This document shows positions 15,872 to 24,462 of a stretch of DNA of 64,000 nt, in pieces. The stretch's first letter is position 1, and every line of letters starts with the position of its first letter. Below the pieces are notes generated by a model. The model had not been told where the DNA came from. It ran no database searches and saw only the letters and a program-made list of their open reading frames with translations. The translations under genes were made by a program, and so were the position numbers. The stretch is from Nitrospira sp. (GTDB taxonomy: Bacteria; Nitrospirota; Nitrospiria; Nitrospirales; Nitrospiraceae). Where the stretch lies: assembly GCA_005239465.1 (NCBI GenBank), contig SPAW01000035.1, forward strand, positions 158,382 to 222,381, read 5' to 3'.

Positions 15872-17803
15872 TTAGTGTGTGTGTTGACATTCGTGCTGTG
15901 GATGCGCGACCTCAGTTCGTAAGAGATCCAGCACCCCAGCCACCGTCTTACTTCCGAGATTCGAGCCGCTTCGGCCTCTGACCGATACGGTTCCACCTTG
16001 TACTTCGCGGTCCCCAACCACCAGCATGTACGGGATCTTCGCCTTCTCCGCTTCACGGATCTTGAACCCGATTTTTTCATTCCGAAGGTCCGCTTCAGCA
16101 CGGAAACCGGCCGCCTTCAATTGAGCGACGACGGCTACCACATAGTCCCGCTGATTATCCGTAATATTCATGACTGTAGCCTGCACCGGAGCCAGCCAGG
16201 TTGGGAATGCCCCGCCGTAATGTTCGATCAGAATCCCAAAGAAGCGCTCGATTGATCCCATCAAGGCCCGATGGATCATGATAGGCTGATGGGCTTTGCC
16301 GTCCTCACCAATGTAACTCAACTCGAACCGCTCCGGGTTATTGAAATCGACTTGGACCGTGGAACATTGCCAGGAGCGACCCAGCGCATCTTTGATCTTA
16401 ATGTCGATCTTGGGGCCATAGAATGTGCCCCCTCCCGGGTCCAGATGAAAGGAGATGGCGCGATTCTTCAAGGCTGTTTCCAGTGCGCTCGTGGCAAGCG
16501 TCCAATGCTCGTCGGCTCCCACTGATTCCTTCGGTCTTGTGGAGAGAAACACTTCGAATTCGGTGAATCCAAACGTCCGCAAAATGAAGAAGGTAAAATC
16601 CAACACCCGACTGACTTCTGTTTCCATCTGATCCGGCCGGCAAAACAGATGGGCATCATCCTGGGTAAACCCCCGTACGCGCAATAATCCGTGGAGGACG
16701 CCGGTCCGTTCATATCGATACACCGTTCCCAGTTCGCCGTAGCGAATGGGGAGATCTCGGTAGCTGCGAAGGTGCGACTTATAAATCATGATGTGGTATG
16801 GGCAGTTCATCGGCTTGAGTTGGTATTCACTGCCCTCCAGTTTCATGGAGGCGAACATGTTTTCGCGGTAGTAGTCGATGTGCCCACTCGTTTTCCAGAG
16901 GTCGAGGCGCGCGACGTGTGGTGAATAGACAAGTTCGTACCCCTCTTTGATGTGCTGTTCCCGCCAGAAATTTTCAATCAAGAGACGAATGGTCGCGCCT
17001 TTCGGATGCCAGAGAACCAACCCGGGGCCGATCTCGTCTTGAATGGTGATCAGGTCCAGTTCTTTCCCTACTTTTCTATGATCACGCCGCTTGATCTCCT
17101 CCAAGCGGGCAAGGTGGGCATCCAATTCAGCTTTGGTCGGAAAAGACGTCCCATAGATTCGCTGCAACATGGGGTTGCGTTCATCGCCACGCCAATAAGC
17201 GCCGGCCGTATTGAGCAGCTTGAATACGCCGACACGGCCTGTGGTTGGAAGATGGGGGCCTCGGCAGAGGTCGACGAAGTCACCTTGCATATATACAGAG
17301 ATTGGCTCCCCATCGGGAAAACCTTGGATCAGCTCGACCTTGTAGGCTTCCCCGCGCACCTTGAAAAAGTCGATCGCTTCTTGCTCGGTGAATTCCCGTC
17401 TCGTAATCGTGAGATTACGCTTGATAATGTCAGCGGCGCGCGCTTCAATTCTCTCCAAGTCTTCCGGCGTAAAAGGCCGCTCAAACGCGAAGTCGTAGAA
17501 GAAGCTATCTTCCAAGGCCGGACCGATCGTCAGCTGCGCGGATGGAAAGAGTTCTTTCACCGCTTGAGCCATGATGTGAGTACTACTATGCCGATACACG
17601 TCACGGCCCTCAACGCTGTCAAACCGGAGCGGTTCTAGGGTCGCATCCTCCGACAAAGGCCGAGAAAGATCCACGGCAGTCCCGTTCGCTTTTGCTGCAA
17701 AAATATCTGGACTAGGGGCAATACCAAGAGCAGACAGCGCAGCCCCTACTGTTTGGCCGGCCTGAACATCCCCACTGGGACCATCTTTTATCGTAATCTT
17801 CAT
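15872..17803 (-). CDS. thrS: threonine--tRNA ligase
   Basis: ThrRS charges tRNA-Thr and edits Ser-tRNA-Thr. The order is a TGS domain (about 1-60), an editing domain with HSSTHIMAQAV, a catalytic core with MNCPYHIMIY (zinc Cys) and GVLHGLLRVRGFTQDDAHLF, and an anticodon-binding domain ending near QGGTVSVR. The C-terminus ends in a short His-rich tail. The ATG at 17803 (MKITIKDG) fits the TGS start; an in-frame GTG at 17827 would add eight residues but overlaps the T-tract of a terminator. It heads the operon with infC, rpmI and rplT. About 643 aa, full length. Confidence 0.97.
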   Translation of the reverse strand: MKITIKDGPSGDVQAGQTVGAALSALGIAPSPDIFAAKANGTAVDLSRPLSEDATLEPLRFDSVEGRDVYRHSSTHIMAQAVKELFPSAQLTIGPALEDSFFYDFAFERPFTPEDLERIEARAADIIKRNLTITRREFTEQEAIDFFKVRGEAYKVELIQGFPDGEPISVYMQGDFVDLCRGPHLPTTGRVGVFKLLNTAGAYWRGDERNPMLQRIYGTSFPTKAELDAHLARLEEIKRRDHRKVGKELDLITIQDEIGPGLVLWHPKGATIRLLIENFWREQHIKEGYELVYSPHVARLDLWKTSGHIDYYRENMFASMKLEGSEYQLKPMNCPYHIMIYKSHLRSYRDLPIRYGELGTVYRYERTGVLHGLLRVRGFTQDDAHLFCRPDQMETEVSRVLDFTFFILRTFGFTEFEVFLSTRPKESVGADEHWTLATSALETALKNRAISFHLDPGGGTFYGPKIDIKIKDALGRSWQCSTVQVDFNNPERFELSYIGEDGKAHQPIMIHRALMGSIERFFGILIEHYGGAFPTWLAPVQATVMNITDNQRDYVVAVVAQLKAAGFRAEADLRNEKIGFKIREAEKAKIPYMLVVGDREVQGGTVSVRGRSGSNLGSKTVAGVLDLLRTEVAHPQHECQHTH

Positions 17804-17827
17804 AGCTTGTACGAACGGATCAAGCAC

Positions 17828-17870
17828 AAAAAAACAAAGGCACCCCGCCTCCGAGAGGCATACGAGTGCC
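17828..17870 (-). terminator. Rho-independent terminator after tRNA-Val, in front of thrS
   Basis: On the minus strand GGCAC and GTGCC enclose an inner GCCTC-TCG-GAGGC stem, followed by TTTGTTTTTTT. It lies 10 bp past the tRNA-Val CCA and 25 bp before thrS. It ends the tRNA transcript, but might also act as an attenuator for thrS. Confidence 0.85.
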
Positions 17871-17880
17871 CTCAGCTAGG

Positions 17881-17954
17881 TGGTAGGCGCGGACGGTCTT
17901 GAACCGTCGACCTCTACCGTGTCAAGGTAGCGCTCTCCCCCTGAGCTACGCGCC
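17881..17954 (-). tRNA. tRNA-Val (GAC)
   Basis: A 74-nt cloverleaf with acceptor GGCGCGT paired to CGCGCCT, anticodon loop TTGACAC (anticodon GAC) on a CTACC/GGTAG stem, T loop TTCAAGA and encoded CCA. It lies between hup and thrS on the same strand. Confidence 0.97.
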
Positions 17955-18008
17955 TATCGTCCGGGTGCGCATGCTAATATAGCCTCGCCTACACTGTCAA
18001 GAAAAGCA

Positions 18009-18059
18009 AAAGAGAAGGAGGCATCCTTCCAACAGAATGAAAGGCGCCACCTTCTCTTT
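18009..18059 (-). terminator. hairpin with trailing T-rich tract after hup
   Basis: AAAGAGAAGG and CCTTCTCTTT form a 10-bp stem around a ~31-nt loop; on the minus strand TGCTTTTCTT follows. Its position 26 bp after the hup stop suggests a terminator, though the loop is long. Confidence 0.5.
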
Positions 18060-18084
18060 CTTGAAACCATCAAGCGATCAGGTC

Positions 18085-18357
18085 TTACTTAACCGCCGAG
18101 CGAAGCTCTTTCCCTGCAGAAAACTTCGGCACTTTGGCCGCTGGAATTCGGAGTGATTCCCCAGTCCTTGGATTTCTTCCCATCCGTGCCTTGCGCTTCG
18201 AGATGGTAAAGGTGCCAAAGTTGACGAGGGAGACGCGCTGTCCCCTCTTCAGCGAGGATGTGACCGCCCCCGTAAACGCCTGAAGGGCACTGCCGGCGGC
18301 GACTTTCGTGATCCCGGCTGATGCAGCCATTTTCGCGATGAGTTCTTCCTTTGTCAT
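18085..18357 (-). CDS. hup: HU family DNA-binding protein
   Basis: A 90-aa HU/IHF-fold protein: MTKEELIAKMAASAGITK, the beta-arm start VNFGTFTISKRKAR, the arm tip RNPRTGESLRIPA and the end VPKFSAGKELRSAVK. HU dimers bend and compact DNA. GRNPRTGE with a basic arm is HU-like. It stands alone before tRNA-Val with its own terminator. A second HU/IHF-fold gene lies at 42327-42605. Confidence 0.93.
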   Translation of the reverse strand: MTKEELIAKMAASAGITKVAAGSALQAFTGAVTSSLKRGQRVSLVNFGTFTISKRKARMGRNPRTGESLRIPAAKVPKFSAGKELRSAVK

Positions 18358-18423
18358 CTAATCCCCTCCTTGGTGAATGATTAAGAAGCAAGCCCAGGTT
18401 GACTCCTTCGAAACACGAACACG

Positions 18424-19014
18424 CTACGCACTACGACTGGTTTTGGACCTTGTTCGCTTCAAGGGAATATGTAAGTCGACAATCTTTTTTCGTAAGGTGT
18501 TCCGGTTGAGCCCCAAGAGCTCGGCCGCCTGGATCTGATTCCCCTGAGTTTCACGAAGGGCCGAGGCGATCAGGGGGCGTTCCACAGCAGAAATGAGAAT
18601 CGGGTGCAGATTTCTTGCCGATCCGTTCCTCATGTCCTTCACGAAATCGCCCATCTTCATCTCTAGGTAGCCCTCAAGAGAAGCATCGCGTGTTTTGCCC
18701 TGCTGCAGCTGCGCATTCTGTCGATTCATGAGCTGCATCATTTTCGCAGTCCTTCTCAGAACCGCTCGTGAGCCTGTAATAACTAATGTGTGAGAGGGGT
18801 CAATGTGATCTGGAAGTGTAATGGCCCCCTCTTGTGCACCTCGAGACTCCACCACCACTGCATCAAACTGATGTCTTGATGACTCTTTCTGAAAGGCGGC
18901 TGAATCTCGTGCGACAGTGACCGATGCGTCCTTGAAGACTTGTTTGAACTGCGCCTGAACATCGGTATCCGCAGTAAGCAGAAGAACGGTGAAAACGGAT
19001 GAAGGCACTGGCAT
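18424..19014 (-). CDS. Fis-type helix-turn-helix regulator with degenerate receiver-like N-terminus
   Basis: The last ~45 residues (IASALRETQGNQIQAAELLG, then LNRNTLRKKIVDLHIPLKR) are a Fis/NtrC-type helix-turn-helix. The N-terminal ~110 residues look like a receiver (VFTVLLLTADTDVQAQF, FDAVVVES, HTLVITGS) but lack the acidic pocket and phosphorylatable aspartate, and no AAA+ domain is present. It may be a phosphorylation-independent DNA-bending or regulatory protein. The ATG at 19014 begins the receiver-like fold; its ribosome binding site is weak and an upstream start at 19071 is possible. It lies next to hup. Confidence 0.75.
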   Translation of the reverse strand: MPVPSSVFTVLLLTADTDVQAQFKQVFKDASVTVARDSAAFQKESSRHQFDAVVVESRGAQEGAITLPDHIDPSHTLVITGSRAVLRRTAKMMQLMNRQNAQLQQGKTRDASLEGYLEMKMGDFVKDMRNGSARNLHPILISAVERPLIASALRETQGNQIQAAELLGLNRNTLRKKIVDLHIPLKRTRSKTSRSA

Positions 19015-19341
19015 GAAGGCACCACGCGAAGAAGAGGATCGGATTATTGCCCAGGGCGCAACCGATGTCAATCGGATTTTAAGGCGTCAAGCTTCTGAAG
19101 TGCTTCCCGTATGCCTTTGCGGTCGTCAGTCTGATCACGTGAATCATGCGATACGGGCATGTGCAAGAGGAATCTTTTCTCGCTCGATCATGGTTAATCA
19201 AAAGTTGATTTCAAGAAGTAAAGTCGAATGTGATGTGCCCTCAGACCTCACTATAAGTGGCATGAGATCCGGCGGCCTTCTGATGCGTGGCAAGGTGCGG
19301 AAGCAGGGAGCCCATCGTGAAACTACTCCTCCGACAAGCGC

Positions 19342-19395
19342 TTGACAACTCATCTGAACAGGAGGTATATATTGATCTATCATTCCTACCGGAAT
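19342..19395 (+). promoter_or_regulatory. promoter and palindromic operator candidate of the Rrf2 gene
   Basis: TTGACA (19342-19347) and TATATA (19366-19371) are 18 bp apart, a strong sigma-70 promoter. The palindrome ATTCC-TACC-GGAAT (19382-19395) lies just after the expected transcription start and before the start codon at 19404. A repressor bound there would block transcription, fitting autoregulation by the Rrf2 protein. Confidence 0.65.
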
Positions 19396-19403
19396 AATCA
19401 AGA

Positions 19404-19853
19404 ATGAAGGTATCCCAGCGAGTAACTTACGGAATCATGGCGGCTGTTGATCTCGCCATGAAGGGGAAAGAAGTCCCAATTCAAGCGCGAGCAATCGCGA
19501 GGCGACAAGCCATTCCCATTCGGTTTTTGGAACAGGTGCTCAATGCGATGAAAAAGGCTGGTCTGGTTGATAGTCTCCGCGGCGCGCAGGGAGGATACAT
19601 GCTGCTGAAGGAGCCCTCTGCGCTCTCTGTTGCCGACATCTTGGAGGCGTTGGATGGGCCGGTGTTTCATCGTTCCTATCAGAGCCAGTCTGCCCTTGAG
19701 AGGCGTTTAACGAAGCAAGAGCTTTTGCTTGGGAATGTGTGGGAGCAAGTTGAGGTGGCCGAACGTGAGGTCCTGGGGGGCATCACCATAGAACAATTGG
19801 CCGGACGCCAACGAGCCATCGATGAGCAACGCAATCCCATGTATCACATTTAG
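19404..19853 (+). CDS. Rrf2 family transcriptional regulator without cluster cysteines
   Basis: Rrf2 proteins are winged-helix dimers. The sequence KVSQRVTYGIMAAVDLAM, AIARRQAIPIRFLEQVLNAM, KKAGLVDSLRGAQGGYML is the family core. There is no cysteine in the 149 residues, so it cannot bind an Fe-S cluster as IscR or NsrR do. This places it with CymR-like members, which sense cysteine status through a protein partner. It directly precedes the sulfate-assimilation genes, which supports that role by context only. The start at 19404 lacks a clear Shine-Dalgarno. Confidence 0.88.
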   Translation: MKVSQRVTYGIMAAVDLAMKGKEVPIQARAIARRQAIPIRFLEQVLNAMKKAGLVDSLRGAQGGYMLLKEPSALSVADILEALDGPVFHRSYQSQSALERRLTKQELLLGNVWEQVEVAEREVLGGITIEQLAGRQRAIDEQRNPMYHI

Positions 19854-19918
19854 GAAGTCGGTCATCGCCATGCGGCTCTATTCCCTGCCGCGCCACGCAT
19901 AGATTAGGAGAATCCTGT

Positions 19919-22417
19919 ATGAGCACACAACAATCCCTTGCCCTTGCGATACCAGCGATCAAGACAACTCCCATTCCTCCGGCCATTGCTGAAGAAATCG
20001 AGACCTTCGAGGCCGAGGCTCTGCGCGCACTGGCTGGCGATGTCTCCAATGACCTCTTCAAGCCCTTCCGCCTCCAGTACGGGATCTATGGACAACGGCA
20101 GGCCGGCGTGCAGATGGTGCGGATCAAGGTTCCATTCGGCGGTATTTCTGCCAATCAACTCCGCCGAGTGGCAGAACTCGCCGACCGCTACGCCACAGGG
20201 GTCGGCCATGTGACCACGCGACAGGATATTCAGCTGCACTTCGTTGAGCTCAAGGACGTTCCGACGATCATGCGCGGTTTGGCCGAAGTCGATCTCACGA
20301 CCAGGGAGGCCTGCGCCAACACTGTTCGGAATGTAACGGCATGCCATTTGGCGGGTGTGTGTCAGGGTGAAGTATTCGATGTGACGCCCTACGCCAAGAC
20401 GGTGGCGTATCATCTCCTGCGCAATCCGCTCAATCAGAGTTTGCCGAGGAAGTTCAAGATTGCCTTTTCGGGGTGCAAGCACGACTGTGCGCTCACGCCG
20501 ATTCACGATATTGGGCTATTGGCTGCGAAGCGAACCGATGGGACGATCGGGTTTCGAATGGCCGTAGGCGGAGGATTGGGCTCTGCCCCCCGGATTGCCC
20601 AACTACTCCGTGAGTTCACTCCGATGGAGGAGCTAATCCCCAGCATTGAAGCTGTTATTAAGGTTTTCGATACCTTGGGCAATCGGAAAAATCGCAACAA
20701 AGCCCGCATGAAATTTGTGATCGAAAAGCTGGGCTTTGAGGAATTCAAACGCCGGTGGGAAGCGGCCTACACGTCGATGGGCCATGCCCTTCCTAAGCAT
20801 GAGCCTCTCATACTTCTACAGCACCAGGACGATCCGAGGCCACTCATCATGCCGACCCGTAATGGGTCAGCCTCCGGCGAGGCCAATGGGAATGGTAGCC
20901 CGAATCGGATCGGATATGAGACGCCTTTCGAAATGTGGAAGAGAACCAACGTCGTCAAACAGAAACAAGAAGGCTACGTCACTACGGCGATCAAGCTCTT
21001 CATGGGGGATATCACATCCGAGCAGATGGTCTTCGTGGCGGATCTTGCCGATCGGTACTCCAATGGAAACATCCGCACCACGATCAATCAGAACGTCGTA
21101 ATCCGGTGGGTTCCAGACACCCAGGTTGAGGCGCTCTATGGCGATCTGACCTTGCACGGGTTGGCGGACCCTGGCGCCGAACTTGTCGAAGACATCATTG
21201 CCTGTCCCGGGACTGATACCTGCGGTTTGGGGATCACCTCATCAAAAGGGCTCGCACGGGCGTTGGCCGAAGTATTTCCAGCCGGTCGAGTGCCCGAAGA
21301 TCTTCACGATGTGAGCGTCAAGATCAGCGGCTGCCATAATTCATGCGCGCAGCACCACATCTCCATGATCGGGCTGCATGGAGTCGGCAAGCGGCTTGGC
21401 GACCATGTTGCTCCGCACTATGAACTCCATCTGGGTGGTTCTGTGAAGGGAACGGCCAGGATCGGTCAAATGACGGTGAAGTTACCGGCGAAAGCGGTGC
21501 CGGCTGCGCTGACCCATCTGATCGACGTCTATCGGCGTGACCGCCAAGCCAATGAAGGGTTACCGACCTTCATCGCGCGGGTTGGAAAGAACAAGCTTAA
21601 AGATGAGTTGATTCCGTATACGATCGTTCCGGCCTATCAGGATGACCCCACCTTCTATTACGACTGGGAAGGAGAAGAAGAATTCATTCTCGAAGATCTC
21701 GGACCAGGTGAGTGTGCCGGCGGTGCACTCGAGATGATCGAGAACGGGATCCTCGAAGCCGAGCAGGAACTCTACCAAGCGAAAATGTTGGTGGACAACC
21801 ACCAGTACTCCGTCTCCGTGAACAAGTCCTATCGCGCGGTCTTGGCAGCGGCGAAAGCCTTGCTGGTCACGGAGGGACTTGATCCAGCGACCGATGCGGA
21901 GATCTTCCAGGAGTTCGAGCGCCGGTTGGCACACAAGGGGATCGTGCCTCCCATCTATCGCGGTCTTGGCGCGCAGGTCGGCAATTTGGGACCAAAAGAA
22001 ACGACGGCTCAGTCGGCCCAAGAAAAGATGGCGTTTGCGAAGGGCTTTGTTGATAACTGTCGTGTGGCGACAGAACAGATGGGCAAGGGTTTGAAGCTTA
22101 CACCGGCGGCAGAAACCCTGGCTCCGGCTGCAGTGCCATCGCCCAAGCCAGCGGCTACTCCAAATACCCCTGTATCTACCGGAGCGCCAGTGTACGATTT
22201 GCGCGGGGTTGCCTGCCCGCTGAACTATGTGAAGACCAAACTCAAACTCGAGATGATGGATGTGGGCGAACAGTTGGAAGTGTGGCTCGATGCGGGGGAG
22301 CCGATCAAGAACGTCCCAATGAGTCTCAAGAACGATGGGCATAAAGTCTTACTGCAGGAGGCGCTTGAGCCTGAAGCCGCGCACTATCGAGTCCTGGTTG
22401 AGAAGGTCGAAGGGTAA
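19919..22417 (+). CDS. siroheme sulfite/nitrite reductase fused to HEPN-like and TusA domains
   Basis: Residues 1-~560 are a nitrite/sulfite reductase that reduces sulfite (or nitrite) by six electrons at siroheme/[4Fe-4S]. Both pseudo-repeats keep cluster motifs: C142-x5-C148 with C186-x3-C190, and C429-x5-C435 with C472-x3-C476; most relatives keep only the second set. Residues ~600-720 (KMLVDNHQYSVSVNKSYRAV, then AAKALLVTEG) look HEPN-like. After a Pro/Ala linker, residues ~757-832 are TusA (YDLRGVACPLNYVKTKL, Cys766), a persulfide carrier. An 832-aa fusion is unusual. Context (CysH, CysD, CysNC) argues for sulfite rather than nitrite as substrate. Confidence 0.9.
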   Translation: MSTQQSLALAIPAIKTTPIPPAIAEEIETFEAEALRALAGDVSNDLFKPFRLQYGIYGQRQAGVQMVRIKVPFGGISANQLRRVAELADRYATGVGHVTTRQDIQLHFVELKDVPTIMRGLAEVDLTTREACANTVRNVTACHLAGVCQGEVFDVTPYAKTVAYHLLRNPLNQSLPRKFKIAFSGCKHDCALTPIHDIGLLAAKRTDGTIGFRMAVGGGLGSAPRIAQLLREFTPMEELIPSIEAVIKVFDTLGNRKNRNKARMKFVIEKLGFEEFKRRWEAAYTSMGHALPKHEPLILLQHQDDPRPLIMPTRNGSASGEANGNGSPNRIGYETPFEMWKRTNVVKQKQEGYVTTAIKLFMGDITSEQMVFVADLADRYSNGNIRTTINQNVVIRWVPDTQVEALYGDLTLHGLADPGAELVEDIIACPGTDTCGLGITSSKGLARALAEVFPAGRVPEDLHDVSVKISGCHNSCAQHHISMIGLHGVGKRLGDHVAPHYELHLGGSVKGTARIGQMTVKLPAKAVPAALTHLIDVYRRDRQANEGLPTFIARVGKNKLKDELIPYTIVPAYQDDPTFYYDWEGEEEFILEDLGPGECAGGALEMIENGILEAEQELYQAKMLVDNHQYSVSVNKSYRAVLAAAKALLVTEGLDPATDAEIFQEFERRLAHKGIVPPIYRGLGAQVGNLGPKETTAQSAQEKMAFAKGFVDNCRVATEQMGKGLKLTPAAETLAPAAVPSPKPAATPNTPVSTGAPVYDLRGVACPLNYVKTKLKLEMMDVGEQLEVWLDAGEPIKNVPMSLKNDGHKVLLQEALEPEAAHYRVLVEKVEG

Positions 22418-22436
22418 GGAAAGAACTGGATCGACG

Positions 22437-23153
22437 ATGGCCATAAACGGCAGCACAGAATTGATTGCTGAGCTCAAGTCGCTGAGTGATTTGTTTGAGT
22501 CGAAACAGCCGCAGGAGGTATTGGCCACGGCGCTCGAGCGCTATGCGCCGAAGATCGTTCTGGCCTGTAGTTTCGGGGCTGAAGATGTGGCGCTCCTGGA
22601 CATGGTGCACCGGATCAATCCATCTGTGCCGCTGTTCTATCTCGATACCGACTTCTTGTTTCCCGAAACCTATGCGACGCGGGATCGCATCATCCAGCAC
22701 TACGACCTGAAGCCTTCTCAGGTGCTGCAAGTGAAGTCGCTGCTCACGCCGGAGCGTCAGGCCGAGCAGCATGGGGAGGCCTTATGGTCCAAAGAGCCTG
22801 ATCGCTGCTGCCAGCTGCGAAAGGTCGAGCCGCTGACACGCCTGCTCAACGGTTTCGATGCATGGATCACGGGGATCCGGCGGGATCAGGCGCCGTCGAG
22901 AGCGAATGCGGGCTTGATCGAATGGGATCAGAAGTTCGAGCGGGTGAAGGTCAACCCCTTGGCTCGCTGGAGTTGGGCCGATGTCTGGACCTACATCCGT
23001 GTCTATGAAGTGCCCTACAATCCGCTCCACGATCAGAACTATCCCAGCATCGGCTGCATCCATTGCACAGCTCCTGTTGCGCCCGGTGATGATCCACGGG
23101 CGGGTCGCTGGAAAAACTTCACAAAAACCGAATGCGGGTTACACAAGTCCTAA
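22437..23153 (+). CDS. cysH: adenylyl-sulfate (APS) reductase, assimilatory type
   Basis: This PP-loop family enzyme reduces activated sulfate to sulfite. The two cysteine pairs, C124-C125 (RCCQLRK) and C207-x2-C210 (IGCIHC), bind a [4Fe-4S] cluster and mark the APS-type enzyme; PAPS-type CysH lacks them. The C-terminal KTECGLH holds the catalytic Cys233. SFGAEDVALLDM is the nucleotide loop and GIRRDQAPSRA binds substrate. At 238 aa it is typical. The ATG at 22437 follows the reductase stop by 19 bp; the start at 22335 would overlap that gene. Its product sulfite is the substrate of the upstream reductase. Confidence 0.95.
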   Translation: MAINGSTELIAELKSLSDLFESKQPQEVLATALERYAPKIVLACSFGAEDVALLDMVHRINPSVPLFYLDTDFLFPETYATRDRIIQHYDLKPSQVLQVKSLLTPERQAEQHGEALWSKEPDRCCQLRKVEPLTRLLNGFDAWITGIRRDQAPSRANAGLIEWDQKFERVKVNPLARWSWADVWTYIRVYEVPYNPLHDQNYPSIGCIHCTAPVAPGDDPRAGRWKNFTKTECGLHKS

Positions 23154-23154
23154 C

Positions 23155-24216
23155 ATGCCGATTCAAGACATCATCGCCAAAATTGCGAAGGGACCGAAGG
23201 CCTCCAAAGACTTGACCTGGGAAGAATCCAAGCTGGCCATGAAGGCCTTGATTGAAGGCGATGCGACGCCAGTGCAAGTGGGCGCCTTTTTAATTGCAAT
23301 GCGGTTCAAAATGGAGTCGGTGACTGAATTAGCTGCGTTTACGGCCGCGGCCCGGCAATACGTGCTCCCGCTTGCAGTCTCAAGAGAATTAGCTCTGGTC
23401 GATGTGCCGAGTTATGCCGGAAAGCAGGATACGTTTCATGCGCTCATTGCCGCGTCGATCGTCGCGGTTTCAGCTGGCGCTGCAGTCCTGATGCATGGCT
23501 ACGATGGCGTTCCTGGTCGGCCCGGCAGTGCCGGGGTACTGAAAGCGCTGGGAATTCCAATTGATTCTGAACCCAAGCTGGTCACCGAGGATCTGAACAA
23601 GAAGGGCTTCGCCTACTTGGACATTGGGCTCTACCATCCACCCGTCTACCGATTTCTGGAAATGCGTCAGGAGCTGGGAGTCAGGAATGTCTTTCATCCG
23701 ATCGCCAGGCTCCTGAATCCGGCCCGGGCTGCCGCTCAGGTGGTCGGTTTGTCACACCCTCCCCACTTCGAAAAAACGGTCGAAGCCTTGCGCATGATCG
23801 GGTGTCCGCGAGGGCTCGTGATACGCGGCGTCGAGGGCGATCCAGAATTGTCCGTATCGGCAGTCACGAGAGTGCTCGAACTACGAGACGAGCGCATCAC
23901 GCCGCTGGGGGTAGCTCCAAAGGATTTTGGATTGGCGTTTGGCTCATCCCGAGAGATGGCCGGGTTCCCGCGAGAGCAGCGGGGCAAAGAAGCGGATCTG
24001 CTCCGGCGCATTCTTCAGAATCAGGTGCAGGGCGGACCAAAAGATTGGGTGCTGATGAATGCCGCGATGTTGCTCTATGCGGCTGGGAAAGGCGCTTCCC
24101 TCACAGTTTGCTTCCCGGCTGCACGGGCGGCGATTGATAGGGGAGCGGCGGCACGTAAGCTAGATGAACTGGTGCAAGAGCCCGTAGTTACGGCAGCGGC
24201 AGGGCAGCGGAGATAG
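23155..24216 (+). CDS. anthranilate phosphoribosyltransferase-like protein (TrpD2/YbiB type)
   Basis: The N-terminal helical domain (LTWEESKLAMKALIEGDATP, then QVGAFLIAMRFK) and the PRPP-domain remnants (AVLMHGYDGVPGRPGSAGVL, then FHPIARLLNPA) match the TrpD family. The canonical GTGGDG...KHGNR motifs are altered to SYAGKQD and MHGYDG, as in the TrpD2/YbiB branch, whose E. coli member binds nucleic acid rather than making tryptophan. No other trp gene is nearby. The ATG at 23155 overlaps the end of cysH by spacing (1 nt gap). It sits inside the sulfur operon; a sulfur role is unproven. 353 aa, full length. Confidence 0.85.
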   Translation: MPIQDIIAKIAKGPKASKDLTWEESKLAMKALIEGDATPVQVGAFLIAMRFKMESVTELAAFTAAARQYVLPLAVSRELALVDVPSYAGKQDTFHALIAASIVAVSAGAAVLMHGYDGVPGRPGSAGVLKALGIPIDSEPKLVTEDLNKKGFAYLDIGLYHPPVYRFLEMRQELGVRNVFHPIARLLNPARAAAQVVGLSHPPHFEKTVEALRMIGCPRGLVIRGVEGDPELSVSAVTRVLELRDERITPLGVAPKDFGLAFGSSREMAGFPREQRGKEADLLRRILQNQVQGGPKDWVLMNAAMLLYAAGKGASLTVCFPAARAAIDRGAAARKLDELVQEPVVTAAAGQRR

Positions 24217-24217
24217 G

Positions 24218-24441
24218 CCCGCATTATTCATGAAGGTTCGTCGCGAAAGCGTGCAGATGCGAAGCGAGACGGGCACTCGGAGGCCAGGGGACTGGCTCTG
24301 CCGTCTGACTTCGGCGAGCTCAGCCGAGCCGCGGCAGTGCCTGTTCCGCCTCCGTGGAGTATGTCGAAGGGCTGAATGGCGAGACTGCCCGTCACAGCCG
24401 CGTATTCGCGCTTGCAGTAGAAGTTTCATGAATATTGCGGG
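24218..24441. mobile_element. MITE-like element B
   Basis: The left end CCCGCATTATTCATGAA (24218-24234) is matched by an inverted right end TTCATGAATATTGCGGG (24425-24441) with one mismatch. The 224-bp element has no gene. It carries one copy of the 25-bp palindromic core (24307-24331) that occurs three times in element A, in the other orientation, plus a shared GCCAGTCCCCT-like flank. It begins one base after the TrpD2-like stop codon and splits the cys cluster. Confidence 0.7.
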
Positions 24442-24462
24442 CGAAGGAAAGGATCGCGGAAC

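Noticed and set aside
17828..17870. A T-box riboswitch leader for thrS
   Set aside because: The leader is only about 77 bp after tRNA-Val, with no specifier loop or T-box sequence; the hairpin with T-run fits a simple terminator.
21560..22342. A 260-codon open frame on the minus strand
   Set aside because: Antisense to the HEPN-like and TusA parts of the siroheme reductase fusion, with His/Arg-rich composition and no motif.
19919..22417. Assimilatory nitrite reductase (NirA) as the main role of the reductase
   Set aside because: The family cannot be split by motif alone, but the operon (APS reductase, CysD, CysNC) and the fused TusA carrier favour sulfite; nitrite is kept only as an alternative.
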